From positions 930,001 through 994,000 of the forward strand of contig CP013703.1 in NCBI GenBank assembly GCA_001563305.1: DNA of 64,000 nucleotides, read 5' to 3'. Within the stretch, counting starts at the first letter, position 1. Each line of letters opens with the position of its first letter. A program made the position numbers and the translations under genes. Shown here one piece after another: positions 27,335 through 35,546 of this stretch. Below the pieces are notes generated by a model. It searched no databases, was not told the DNA's origin, and worked only from the letters and a program-made list of their open reading frames with translations. The DNA is from a methanogenic archaeon mixed culture ISO4-G1. Its GTDB lineage: Archaea > Thermoplasmatota > Thermoplasmata > Methanomassiliicoccales > Methanomethylophilaceae.

Positions 27335-28191
27335 ATGTTAATCAATAGAAACAGAGGTGCAATATTGGAATACAACGAGTACGATCTCAAACTGAAATCC
27401 ACTCTCTGCAAAGCAATTCCCAAGGAAATGAATGACGTCAGTACGGAGATTCTTGCCGAATCATCGGACTATCCGAACGCACTGTACATCAAAGGATTGG
27501 CCGAGTGCATCTTAGGTCAGTTCAGGGAGTGCACCGAAACATGGTCTAGGATCGGCAACTGGGAGAACTCCATCTACAAGAGGGAGGATTTCGCAGAGGC
27601 CCTCACCAGGAAGTTCTCCAAGGATTTCTCATCATGCATCGACGGGACCGGCAGGGGCCTGTCCTTGTGCCTGGAGTTCGCAGTGAAGACGGCCGGCGAC
27701 GATGTCGATGTATTCGATGCCGTTTTCAAATCCCTTGAGAACAGGATATACCCAACAGGAGAGAGGTATTTGACTATGGGGCGTTTAAGCACGGGAACAG
27801 GAAATACGCCAGCAGTTTGGTCGACATGATACTCTATTCCATGACATTCATGCCTTCCGTGAACGACCAGATCCGCATGCTGGAGATGGGATCGGAACAC
27901 TTCAGGAAGGTCAACGAAGATGTCTGCATCAAACTGTTCAACATATTCGCCCAGTATCTGGATCAGATCAGGAACGAACTTGTCATCAGGAAATCTAAAC
28001 TGTCCGATGACGAGCTGGCCAGGATCGAAGAGGCCAACTGCGGGAACACCGAGAATATAGAGAAACTTGTGAACGCAAGAGAGCTCATCTCCGACAGGAT
28101 CCCCGTCTTCGATGCCCGCAAGCAGAGAGTCCCCAAATACGCCACCAAGTGCATCTGCACGTACATGGACAACTTCTTCGGCTGCAACTGA
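27335..28191 (+). CDS. Hypothetical TPR-like protein, apparently frameshifted
   Basis: Two frames make one gene. Positions 27335-27829 encode 164 aa (LEYNEYDLKLKSTLCKAI.., then a TPR-like unit ALYIKGLAECILGQFRECTETWSRI). From about 27760 the conserved-looking reading passes to another frame: EVFDYGAFKHGNRKYASSL, and on through MILYSMTFMPSVNDQ to CTYMDNFFGC, ending at 28191. The helical layout and TPR-like unit resemble the protein at 13768 without its zinc ribbon. The switch near 27755-27770 may be an indel. Function unknown. Confidence 0.55.
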
Positions 28192-28304
28192 ACCGCTTAC
28201 CGGTTCGGCAAACCCCTTCCCTTTTATCATCCATAGTTATCAAGGACGGCTATCATCGCATGAGCCAGACAGCTTGATCTAAAAATCAGAAAAATAAAGG
28301 GTTT

Positions 28305-28326
28305 GGAGGCCGGGAACCCGGCCTCC
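28305..28326 (-). terminator. Terminator of the permease/non-Pyl mttB transcript
   Basis: GGAGGCCGG/CCGGCCTCC (9 bp) around GAAC. Downstream on minus is CCCTTTATTTTTCTGATTTTTAG. Confidence 0.8.
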
Positions 28327-28342
28327 GTATTGGTTAAAGGGA

Positions 28343-29323
28343 TCACTCACTCTTGCCTTCGTAAGCGGCCATCTCGGCGTCTTCCCTCTCCGCGACCTTG
28401 TCGGTGGTGTCCTTGACACCGTCGTAGATGAACAGGCAGGCGGTGAAGACGATGACGATCACGACGAAGATCTTGATGGTTGCGAGAGGCAGGGAGAACA
28501 GACCGTAGGTCAGAGCGATCATAGCGACGATCGATCCGATCCATCCGCAAGCGTTGTAGGTGATTGCGATGTTACGGTCGTAGACCGGTACGGGTGAGTC
28601 GATGGACTCCCTGATGTACCTGATTCCTGCGACAGGGCACAGAACTCCACACATTCCAATCATGATAGGCCAGGAGACCGAGGGGTCCATTCCCATCAGT
28701 GAGACGACGGCCAGGGTGGGTGCGTAACATCCGATTCCGATGGTCATCAATGCTCCGAGTATGAAGGTGATGATGTTCAGGACGACGAGCTTCCATCCGT
28801 CGACTCCGATTGCGGTTCCACCGAAGTTGAGCAGTCCGAGGATTCCGAGGATCAGGACTGCGGCAACGACGAGCAGTGCGATACCGAGTGCGAACCTCAT
28901 CTTCTTCAGGTTGAACTTCGCGAAGAATCCGGCTCCAAAGAATGCACCGATGGATGCGGTGATAACGCAAGTCAGTGCGGTGATCGGGTCGATATCGATA
29001 GCGGTCATACAGTAGATGGACTCCACCAGGGTCTGGGTGGTCATACAGACCAGCAGGGTTCCGGGGAACAGCACATCACGGCAGACGTGGAAGATCTTCC
29101 ATACCGCATATGTAGGGGCGTAACATCCGATTCCGAATACATCGAGGATGGATAGGAAGAACGCCGATATTCCGATCTTCGCCTTCTTCTGCCACCCACC
29201 GGCGTGCCATGCAGCGATCGTGTCCTCTTTGTGCTTCTTCATATCCATGTACATGTATACGAGAGCGATCACAGAGAAGATTGTGAATGCTGCATCCAAT
29301 CCGATAATAATTGGGTCAACCAT
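28343..29323 (-). CDS. TSUP (TauE/SafE)-like permease, possible methylamine permease
   Basis: A 326-aa membrane protein with about eight segments in two related halves. Each half carries GIGCYAPT: DVFGIGCYAPTYAV near residue 62 and TIGIGCYAPTLAVV near residue 203, the internal duplication typical of this superfamily. It begins 36 bp after the non-Pyl mttB homologue on the same strand and shares its terminator, so it probably imports that enzyme's substrate. Methanosarcina keeps small membrane permeases beside its methylamine genes in the same way. The substrate itself is not known. Confidence 0.65.
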   Translation of the reverse strand: MVDPIIIGLDAAFTIFSVIALVYMYMDMKKHKEDTIAAWHAGGWQKKAKIGISAFFLSILDVFGIGCYAPTYAVWKIFHVCRDVLFPGTLLVCMTTQTLVESIYCMTAIDIDPITALTCVITASIGAFFGAGFFAKFNLKKMRFALGIALLVVAAVLILGILGLLNFGGTAIGVDGWKLVVLNIITFILGALMTIGIGCYAPTLAVVSLMGMDPSVSWPIMIGMCGVLCPVAGIRYIRESIDSPVPVYDRNIAITYNACGWIGSIVAMIALTYGLFSLPLATIKIFVVIVIVFTACLFIYDGVKDTTDKVAEREDAEMAAYEGKSE

Positions 29324-29359
29324 TTTCTTACCTTCTTTCCTTCTTTATCAAGTGATTTT

Positions 29360-30832
29360 TCACTTCTTTTCAATCCTTACTAATTTCTTGTCTGCTTCCT
29401 TTATGAGGGCATCCAGTCTCTTGCGCACGTCGCTGTCGATGGGCATCGGCTCGTGGTTGGCGATGATGTCCTTGACCTTCTCGTGTGCGATATCCATGGT
29501 TCCCTTGGATCCCATTCCTCTCCACTCGTCGACCATGTGCCTGTCGAAGATCTCGGGATTGGAACGCTGATCGAGGTTGAACAGGGTACTCTCGGCCGCG
29601 ATGTAGTCTCCCATCGGACCTACCTGCTCGACAACTTCCTCAAGGAGGGTCTCCTTGGTGACATCGATTCCTTCCCAGGTCTTCCTGATCATTCCTACGA
29701 TATCGTTGTCGATGACCATCTGCTCGAATGAGTGCGACATTCCCATGTTGATCATTCCGCATCCCGTGAGGTTCCCTGCACCGACCAGTGTGGTCATGAG
29801 TGCGTTGAGTGTCCTCTCGTGGGCGGACTGCTGATCAGGGAGCTTTGAATCGGATACGCAACCTGCGACGATTCCGGGGATCTGATAGAAGTTGGCCATC
29901 TGTGCCATTCCACAGCTGATCAGGGTCGCCTCGGGTGATCCGAACGGTGATGAGTTGCAGTAGAAGTCGAATGCGTCGGTACAGCTTCCGTAAAGGTTAG
30001 GTGCTCCTTTCACGGTCAGCTGCGAGATGCACAGTCCGGCGAGGTTCTCTGCGTTGTTCTCCGCGATGGTCGCGGCCAGGTGGAATGGTGCCGATGTTCC
30101 AGCCATCCCCATGGTCATGATCATCATCGGTATTCCGTAGTTGGCGCTCGTGATCGCGAGATCACAGAGAGCGTAGTCCAACTGCAGAGGGCTCGTCGTG
30201 CAGCTGACGTTCATGAAGAAGGGCTTCTTCCTTGCCTCTTCCTCATCGTCGGAATACACGGCTGCTTCCATCTTGAAAGCATCCTCGTTGTATTTCCAGT
30301 TGGAGTCCCACATGAAAGGCTTGGACGTACCCCTCAGCATCGCATCCCACTCACGGACGTAGGGGTTGATCCCCTCCTGGGCCATGATGTCCAGTGCGGA
30401 TACACCTTGGATCATATGACTGATGTTAGGACAGCAGTCGACGATCTTCGACATGTTGTAGATATCCTGCAGCTTGGCGGCCCTGGTGTTGAATCCCTTG
30501 GTCACGGGGTCGTAATCCGTGATGTTGGTCGCGATTCCCAACGGTGCGTACAGTGTCTTGGATCCGTCTCCGGAAAGCGTGACGCTCTTTCCTTCGTCAC
30601 GTCCGTAGTACTTGTACCTGTTAGGTGATGATGACATGCATTCGTCGATGAGTCCGCGGGGGATCTTGACGATCTTCTTGGCCTCATCCACTTCGCATCC
30701 GTTCTTCTTGAACAGCTCGAGTGCCTTCGGGTGGTTTACGTAGATACCCGTCTTCTCGAGAATGTTCTTGCTGGTCTCGTCGATGTCTAGAATGTCTGCA
30801 TGCGACAAAACTTCTAGCTTTAAGCTCTTCAT
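29360..30832 (-). CDS. MttB-superfamily methyltransferase lacking pyrrolysine
   Basis: A 490-aa member of the trimethylamine methyltransferase family (COG5598). It aligns end to end with the Pyl enzyme at 31707, e.g. GIYVNHPKALELFKKNGC and FDFYCNSSPFGSPEATLISCG. No amber codon is present: where MttB has TTAGV-Pyl-CDAKVP, this protein reads IVAGC-V-SDSKLP, so Val replaces Pyl. Pyl-free relatives in bacteria and some methanogens demethylate quaternary amines such as glycine betaine, so a quaternary amine substrate is likely but unproven. Start at 30832 with GGAGG seven bases upstream. It lies in an operon with the permease at 28343. Confidence 0.85.
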   Translation of the reverse strand: MKSLKLEVLSHADILDIDETSKNILEKTGIYVNHPKALELFKKNGCEVDEAKKIVKIPRGLIDECMSSSPNRYKYYGRDEGKSVTLSGDGSKTLYAPLGIATNITDYDPVTKGFNTRAAKLQDIYNMSKIVDCCPNISHMIQGVSALDIMAQEGINPYVREWDAMLRGTSKPFMWDSNWKYNEDAFKMEAAVYSDDEEEARKKPFFMNVSCTTSPLQLDYALCDLAITSANYGIPMMIMTMGMAGTSAPFHLAATIAENNAENLAGLCISQLTVKGAPNLYGSCTDAFDFYCNSSPFGSPEATLISCGMAQMANFYQIPGIVAGCVSDSKLPDQQSAHERTLNALMTTLVGAGNLTGCGMINMGMSHSFEQMVIDNDIVGMIRKTWEGIDVTKETLLEEVVEQVGPMGDYIAAESTLFNLDQRSNPEIFDRHMVDEWRGMGSKGTMDIAHEKVKDIIANHEPMPIDSDVRKRLDALIKEADKKLVRIEKK

Positions 30833-30849
30833 ATCCTTCCTCCATTTGT

Positions 30850-30977
30850 CAGACCTGATTCCGCACCTGCAGGCAGAGAAGCTCCTGCATGAGCATGACC
30901 TCCGTTGACGGCAGTGGCATTGTTGAAGGAGGTAGTGTGAGAACCACCGCGCCACTGGACGATTGGAATCAGGTCTG
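30850..30977 (-). ncRNA. Structured leader domain proximal to non-Pyl mttB
   Basis: A perfect 13-bp closing stem joins CAGACCTGATTCC (30850-30862) with GGAATCAGGTCTG (30965-30977). Inside, CAGTGGC pairs with GCCACTG, and CTGCAGG-type repeats form a further hairpin. On the minus strand the domain ends 17 nt before the start codon. A CCUCC segment (30928-30932) can pair with an internal GGAGG (30899-30903) or with the Shine-Dalgarno GGAGG (30839-30843). This suggests control of ribosome access. Family not recognised. Confidence 0.55.
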
Positions 30978-31012
30978 AGTATTCCATTGTTAAGAAGTTT
31001 TGAAAATCCTTA

Positions 31013-31105
31013 GCGATACGACAGCCATGGTTCAGACCAGCGTTGCGATCCGACGGTGCCGCCCCTTTGTTCGAGGCGACCGGTGTATGGCAAATGTCGT
31101 ATGGC
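31013..31105 (-). ncRNA. Structured leader domain distal to non-Pyl mttB
   Basis: ATACGACA (31016-31023) pairs with TGTCGTAT (31095-31102) to close a domain of about 90 nt. Inside, CGCCTC/GGGGCG and flanking ACCG-type pairs form a second helix. It begins within about 15 nt of the predicted transcription start, so the leader consists of this domain followed by the 30850-30977 domain. Confidence 0.5.
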
Positions 31106-31120
31106 ATCTGTATTCTCATC

Positions 31121-31140
31121 ATTAGTTAAATTTTACTAAT
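31121..31140. promoter_or_regulatory. Near-perfect 20-bp palindrome at the non-Pyl mttB transcription start
   Basis: ATTAGTTAAATTTTACTAAT differs from its reverse complement at only two positions. It lies between the TATA element (31143-31151, GTTATAAAC on minus) and the expected start site, a position where a bound dimer would block RNA polymerase. It resembles TAAACTATTACTAA, found near marR and feo. Confidence 0.5.
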
Positions 31141-31468
31141 GAGTTTATAACTGTTACGAATTTGATGGATGCATGGCCTGATTTCAGGTATTAAACAATT
31201 GGTTTTTGACAAATAGTATGTAAATAATGACCATTTTTAATCCAAATTACGATTACTTTAAATACAATCACTCTAAAAATATTAAAGTTAGAATAATCAA
31301 ATGATTAATTTAATTAAACTGGATGAATAGTTCAATCAGTCGTCGTATGTCTAATGGACGATAGATAGACATAGTATCTTTAACTATTATTTTGAAGAAA
31401 TCTAGAAAGGATCTAGAAGGAATCGGACACAAAAAAAACCAAAGAAAAAACAAAACAGAGATATTATT

Positions 31469-31484
31469 GGGCCCCGAAGGGCCC
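31469..31484 (-). terminator. Terminator of the Pyl mttB transcript
   Basis: GGGCCC CGAA GGGCCC; on the minus strand it is followed by a long U-rich tail (GTTTTGTTTTTTC and further T-runs to 31430). It lies 223 bases beyond the mttB stop, implying a long 3' UTR. The stretch from 31141 to 31468 otherwise holds only A/T-rich promoter sequence. Confidence 0.7.
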
Positions 31485-31572
31485 TTTGATTATTCGATTA
31501 GGAGGATAATCAAATGTGGATGTAAATGTGCTGAATCTTTTCACGTCTCCTGTGATTGACCGACAAGGTTCC

Positions 31573-31633
31573 GTCGGCCGCACGTAAGGGGCCGGGGCTT
31601 CTCCGACCGGTGCGGCCGACATCAAGATGTCGG
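31573..31633 (-). ncRNA. Structured element in the 3' UTR of Pyl mttB
   Basis: GTCGGCCGCAC (31573-31583) pairs perfectly with GTGCGGCCGAC (31610-31620), 11 bp, with more pairing inside. A second perfect hairpin, CCGACATC AA GATGTCGG (31616-31633), shares CCGAC with the first, so the two stems are mutually exclusive. It lies 75 bases after the mttB stop and before the terminator. It could be a stability element, a processed small RNA or a switch. Confidence 0.5.
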
Positions 31634-31706
31634 GTGCCTCGAGATCTCTCCCAAGGACCTCCGTTCAACCACGATTCCTCCACGATCCTTTCCTTAACCT
31701 TCAGGC

Positions 31707-33161
31707 TTACGCCTTGTGGTGGAATCTATCGTCGGCCTTCTTAATGACCGCATCGACCAGATCACGGTGCGCTATAGGAGTGCACTCGTGATTAGCCAGA
31801 ATGTCCTGCACACGCTCATGTGCCATGATCGTGTCATCCTTGGATCCGTTACCGACCCAGGAATCATACATATCACGGTCGAAAGTGAGCGGGTGGGACG
31901 GCTTGTCGAAGTTGGCAATGGTGTCCGGGTATCCCAGGAAGTTGTTACCGATTCCGACATCCCTGATCGATTCGTATGCGATGGTCTCGGGGTTGACCTC
32001 GATACCTCTCTTCGCATATCTCATCATACCGATCATGTCGTCATCCATGACCAGCTGCTCCATGGAGAAGGACATTCCCAGTTCCAGCATACCGCATCCG
32101 TAGATGTTAGAGGCGCCGACCAGCTGCGGAAGGAATCCGGTGATGGTCTTCTCGTGTCCTCCCTGGGTAGAGGGGACCTTGGCGTCACACTAGACACCGG
32201 CGGTGGTGCTGGGGATGTTGTAATACTTCGCCAGCGAAGCTACTCCTGCACTGATCAGTCCCAGTTCGGGCGATCCTACAGGCGATGAGTTGTAGTAGAA
32301 GTCGAACGACGTGGTCGAACTTCCGTAGACGACAGGACATCCGGGGTGAGCAAGCTGGGCCAGAACCAGTCCCGCGATAACCTCTGCGTTGTGGGTAACC
32401 AGTGTTCCTGCCAGGTGGATCGGCGATGATGCCGCACCCATTGCCATGGACAGGACCATGACGGGCATACCGTAGTTGAACGAGTCGGTATAGATCTGTG
32501 CGGCTGCGTAGTCGATCTGCAATGGACTCGAGGGGCATCCGCAAGGCATCAGGAAGGGCTTCTTCCACGCCTCATCCTCGGATCCTCCGTAACATGCCAC
32601 CATGTAATCGTAGTAAATGTCCATGTATTCCCATTCCGTGTCCTGCCAGAACGGCTTGACGGTGTTGCTCATGACGGCATCCACCTCGCGGATGGTACGG
32701 CAGCAGTCTGCAGTCGCGTAATCCAGAGCGGTAACAGGCTGGCAGATCTCGTCGACGTTGTCACAGGCATCGACGACCTTCGCGATGTTGCTGATATCCG
32801 ATAGGGTACTCTTCCTGTTCTCGTACACACCGGGAGAAATGTAGTTGGTTGTCTTGACACCGATACCGAAGGTCGTGTAGTTGGTGACGGAACCGTCTCC
32901 CACCATCTTGACATCCTTCTTGCCGTCACGGCTGTACAGGGTGAAGTTCGAGGGACACTTCTTGAGGCATGCCTCAACGAGCTCCGGCGGGAACTTTACG
33001 ACTTTGGTTGTCTCGTCGACATCACATCCAGCATCCTTGCAGAGTTTCCTTGCACCGGGGTGGTTTATCAGGATACCGGGGTTCTGCAATACTTTAAGAG
33101 TTGCTGCATGTATCTGATCCATTTCTTCCTTTGTTAAAACCTCTAAGACGGGTTTCTGCAT
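31707..33161 (-). CDS. mttB: Trimethylamine methyltransferase MttB with in-frame amber (pyrrolysine)
   Basis: Read through the TAG at 32190-32192, the product is 484 aa, normal for MttB. It transfers a methyl group from trimethylamine to its corrinoid protein MttC, the first step of H2-dependent methylotrophic methanogenesis. The amber codon sits in STTAGV-Pyl-CDAKVPSTQGGHEK, the conserved active-site context, and homology continues without a break to the TAA at 31707. Other signatures: GILINHPGARKL, FDFYYNSSPVGSPELGLISAG, LGMSFSMEQLVMDDDMIGM. The ATG at 33161 has GGAGGAG upstream. MttC is not in this window. Confidence 0.95.
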
Positions 33162-33177
33162 TCTGTCTCCTCCTTTT

Positions 33178-33196
33178 GTCACCTCTTCTGGGTGAC
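33178..33196 (-). promoter_or_regulatory. Hairpin next to the mttB Shine-Dalgarno
   Basis: GTCACC/GGTGAC (6 bp) with a 7-base loop lies four to five bases upstream of the AAAGGAGGAG ribosome site. The mttB TATA element (minus strand TGTATTTAAAATATA, 33316-33330) gives a leader of about 130 nt that contains a second weaker ATTACC/GGTAAT hairpin. The rest of 33162-33476 is A/T-rich, with no gene. Confidence 0.4.
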
Positions 33197-33476
33197 GATA
33201 TATGTAAATTTCTTTAACCATTATTTAACCATTGTCTATGAAATGTATACCAGTGATTACCGTAGCGAAGCTGGTAATATGTCTTAAAAATGTACGTTTT
33301 AGTTCATTTTTTAACTATATTTTAAATACAAGATCTATCGATGGGCGAATTGAACCGCCGATAACAAATGATTAAAGAAGATTTAACTATCTCGTGAAAC
33401 CGGAACTGGTAGACGTAATTTACCCGCTATTTTCAGATATCTATAAATATAACCTACTGAACAAGCCGTTTTTGAA

Positions 33477-34901
33477 TCACTCGGACGACGAATCCGCCTT
33501 CTTTTTCATCCCTGAGACCACCGTGCAGATCATCACTACGGTCAGGATCGAGATGATCATGGCACAGAGCATCGTGAACGAATACCCGCTCATAAACTCA
33601 GCCGGAGTCAGAATCTCGAGGGACACTCCCGGAGCCCCGGACCCGAACGCCACCAGAGAAGCGAACAGTGCCGTACCGACAGCGCCGCCCGTGTAGTATA
33701 TGAAATTGGTCAACGTGGAAGCGATATTGCGTTCCTCGGCAGGCGCCAGATCCACTATGAGACTGGTAAGCGACGCTCCGCAAATTCCCCACAGTACTCC
33801 CATGATGATCCCGATGGGAATCAGCGGGACCCAGCCCATCTCCGGAGTGATCAGATAGTATCCGACCGACATCATCGTCAGGAGGACCGTGGTCAGGATG
33901 GCCACCTTCGTCCTTCCGTGGACATCGCAATAGCGGCCCATGGGGAGACTGAGCAATACGGTTATAGCGTAAGGCATCAGCAGGATCAGACCGGCCATGG
34001 AATAGCTAATGCTGAGCTCCTTCATGATGTAGAAGGGTATCACGTACGAGATGCCCATGTAGGCCAGGTTCAGCAGCAGATAGCATGCCACCGAGATGTT
34101 GAACTTCCACCCCTTGAAGAGGGCCGGTCTGATGATCGGACTTCCTGAACGCTTCTCCACGATCACCAGAGCAATCATGGCCATCACCATCACCATACCC
34201 ATGACCAGGCATATCATCCCCTGCCCGTCCCGGGAGAACATCTCGAGTACGTATATCCCTGAAACCACAGCCACGAATATGAGCACACTTCCCTTGTAGT
34301 CGATCCTCGAACTGTCGGTGACGCAATCCTTCGGGATCCCTTTGGATGCCAGGAAGATTGCCAGGAATCCCAGCGGGATGTTGATGTAGAACACCCAATG
34401 CCATGACAACGTGTCCAGGATCAGTCCGCCCACTCCCGGTCCGCATCCGAACCCCAGGGCGCCTGAGAGAATGAGCGCACTGAACGCCAAGCCCAGATTG
34501 CTGGGTGAAATGAACTTGACGCATATCATCGGCGCGACCGCCGCCAAGATCGCGGCGCCGACACCCTGCACGCAGCGTGCCGCGATGAGCAGCCCCAGGT
34601 CCTCGGACATTCCGCATACGACGGACGATGCGGTAAATATGGCGAATCCCGCCAGGTACATCTTCTTGATGTGTCCCGAGCTAGCTATCCTGCCGAAAGT
34701 CAGCATCAGTCCCGCGACCATCATGAAGTAGGTTATCGTCACCCAGGCGACGGTGTTGGTATCCGTATCGAAGTACTCCGCCAAAGACGGGAGCGCCAGA
34801 CTCACGATGTTGGCATCTATGCCGTCCATGAATAGCGCGAAGGACATGGCCAGCAAGGCCATCAGCTCACTCTTGGTCAGTATCATGGATATAGCCGCCA
34901 A
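33477..34901 (-). CDS. MFS drug transporter, DHA2 (14-TM) type
   Basis: A 474-aa transporter with about 14 membrane segments. DHA2 marks: SFALFMDGIDANIVSLALPSLAEYF in TM1 (motif D1), a loop with FGRIASSGHIKKMYLAG (motif A), and SGALGFGCGPGVGGLILDTLSWHWVFYINIPLG (motif C and the WRWxFxINxP region). Such pumps export drugs or other toxic amphiphiles with protons. A start five codons later (34886) is possible. It is followed by the convergent methylamine region and preceded by a small membrane gene on the same strand. Confidence 0.85.
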   Translation of the reverse strand: MAAISMILTKSELMALLAMSFALFMDGIDANIVSLALPSLAEYFDTDTNTVAWVTITYFMMVAGLMLTFGRIASSGHIKKMYLAGFAIFTASSVVCGMSEDLGLLIAARCVQGVGAAILAAVAPMICVKFISPSNLGLAFSALILSGALGFGCGPGVGGLILDTLSWHWVFYINIPLGFLAIFLASKGIPKDCVTDSSRIDYKGSVLIFVAVVSGIYVLEMFSRDGQGMICLVMGMVMVMAMIALVIVEKRSGSPIIRPALFKGWKFNISVACYLLLNLAYMGISYVIPFYIMKELSISYSMAGLILLMPYAITVLLSLPMGRYCDVHGRTKVAILTTVLLTMMSVGYYLITPEMGWVPLIPIGIIMGVLWGICGASLTSLIVDLAPAEERNIASTLTNFIYYTGGAVGTALFASLVAFGSGAPGVSLEILTPAEFMSGYSFTMLCAMIISILTVVMICTVVSGMKKKADSSSE

Positions 34902-34939
34902 CAGACTGGATCGTCCGCCTCATTCCGATTTGTCTGCTG

Positions 34940-35395
34940 TCACCATCCGCCTTCCTTCGCCGGCATGCGTGTCAGACCCTTGCGGAATGTGATCACTCCG
35001 GACATCAGGGCGATGAAGCATCCGATGAACCCGACGATGATCCCCGTTCCGAGTGCCATGGAATCCATGGAGATCATGTTGGCCGATATCACCAGAAGGG
35101 CCATTATGATGATCACGTAACCGAAGAACGTGGAGTGCATGTGATCTCTGCCCCTGATAGAACCGACGATGCTGAGTATGGCCTCCAGCACGATCCCCAG
35201 ACCGAGTATGAAGACGAAATACAATGCGATCGAGAAGATGAAGTACAGGCTTCCCTCCAGGGACCTGATGTAATCGGAATAACCGAAACCGTTCATATCT
35301 CCGGCCCAGGGCAGGAAGAATGCAACGGCGATCACGACTCCGCCAAGGAGTGCCAGACAATCCACGATCTCGACCTTCATCTTATCACTCAACAT
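34940..35395 (-). CDS. Small four-segment membrane protein
   Basis: A 151-aa protein with about four membrane segments (near residues 12-30, 50-75, 88-107 and 115-137), a polar loop RGRDHMH and a basic end (FRKGLTRMPAKEGGW). No family is recognised. It precedes the DHA2 transporter by 38 bp on the same strand and may be co-transcribed. A start at the Met five codons in is equally good. Confidence 0.55.
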   Translation of the reverse strand: MLSDKMKVEIVDCLALLGGVVIAVAFFLPWAGDMNGFGYSDYIRSLEGSLYFIFSIALYFVFILGLGIVLEAILSIVGSIRGRDHMHSTFFGYVIIIMALLVISANMISMDSMALGTGIIVGFIGCFIALMSGVITFRKGLTRMPAKEGGW

Positions 35396-35546
35396 CCGGA
35401 TAGACGGACTTCCTTGACTGACTATATGACAGTTTAAGGATAAAACACACTACGTTAGTACTACCTTAGATGATCCGGACGTAAACTGCCCGATTCGTCG
35501 ATGAACTAACATCAGTTTCATATTTTTACAGAATATTACCCGCATT

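Noticed and set aside
30850-30977. Possible cobalamin riboswitch, because the RNA strand contains GCCACUG
   Set aside because: That heptamer is paired with CAGUGGC here, and the other conserved parts of the cobalamin element (the B12 box and GGGAA core) are missing. A search with the Rfam cobalamin model would settle it.
30829-31122. A 97-codon frame covering the leader of the non-Pyl mttB
   Set aside because: Its bases are explained by two perfect RNA stems, the peptide has no protein-like hydrophobic pattern, and it overlaps the start of the methyltransferase.
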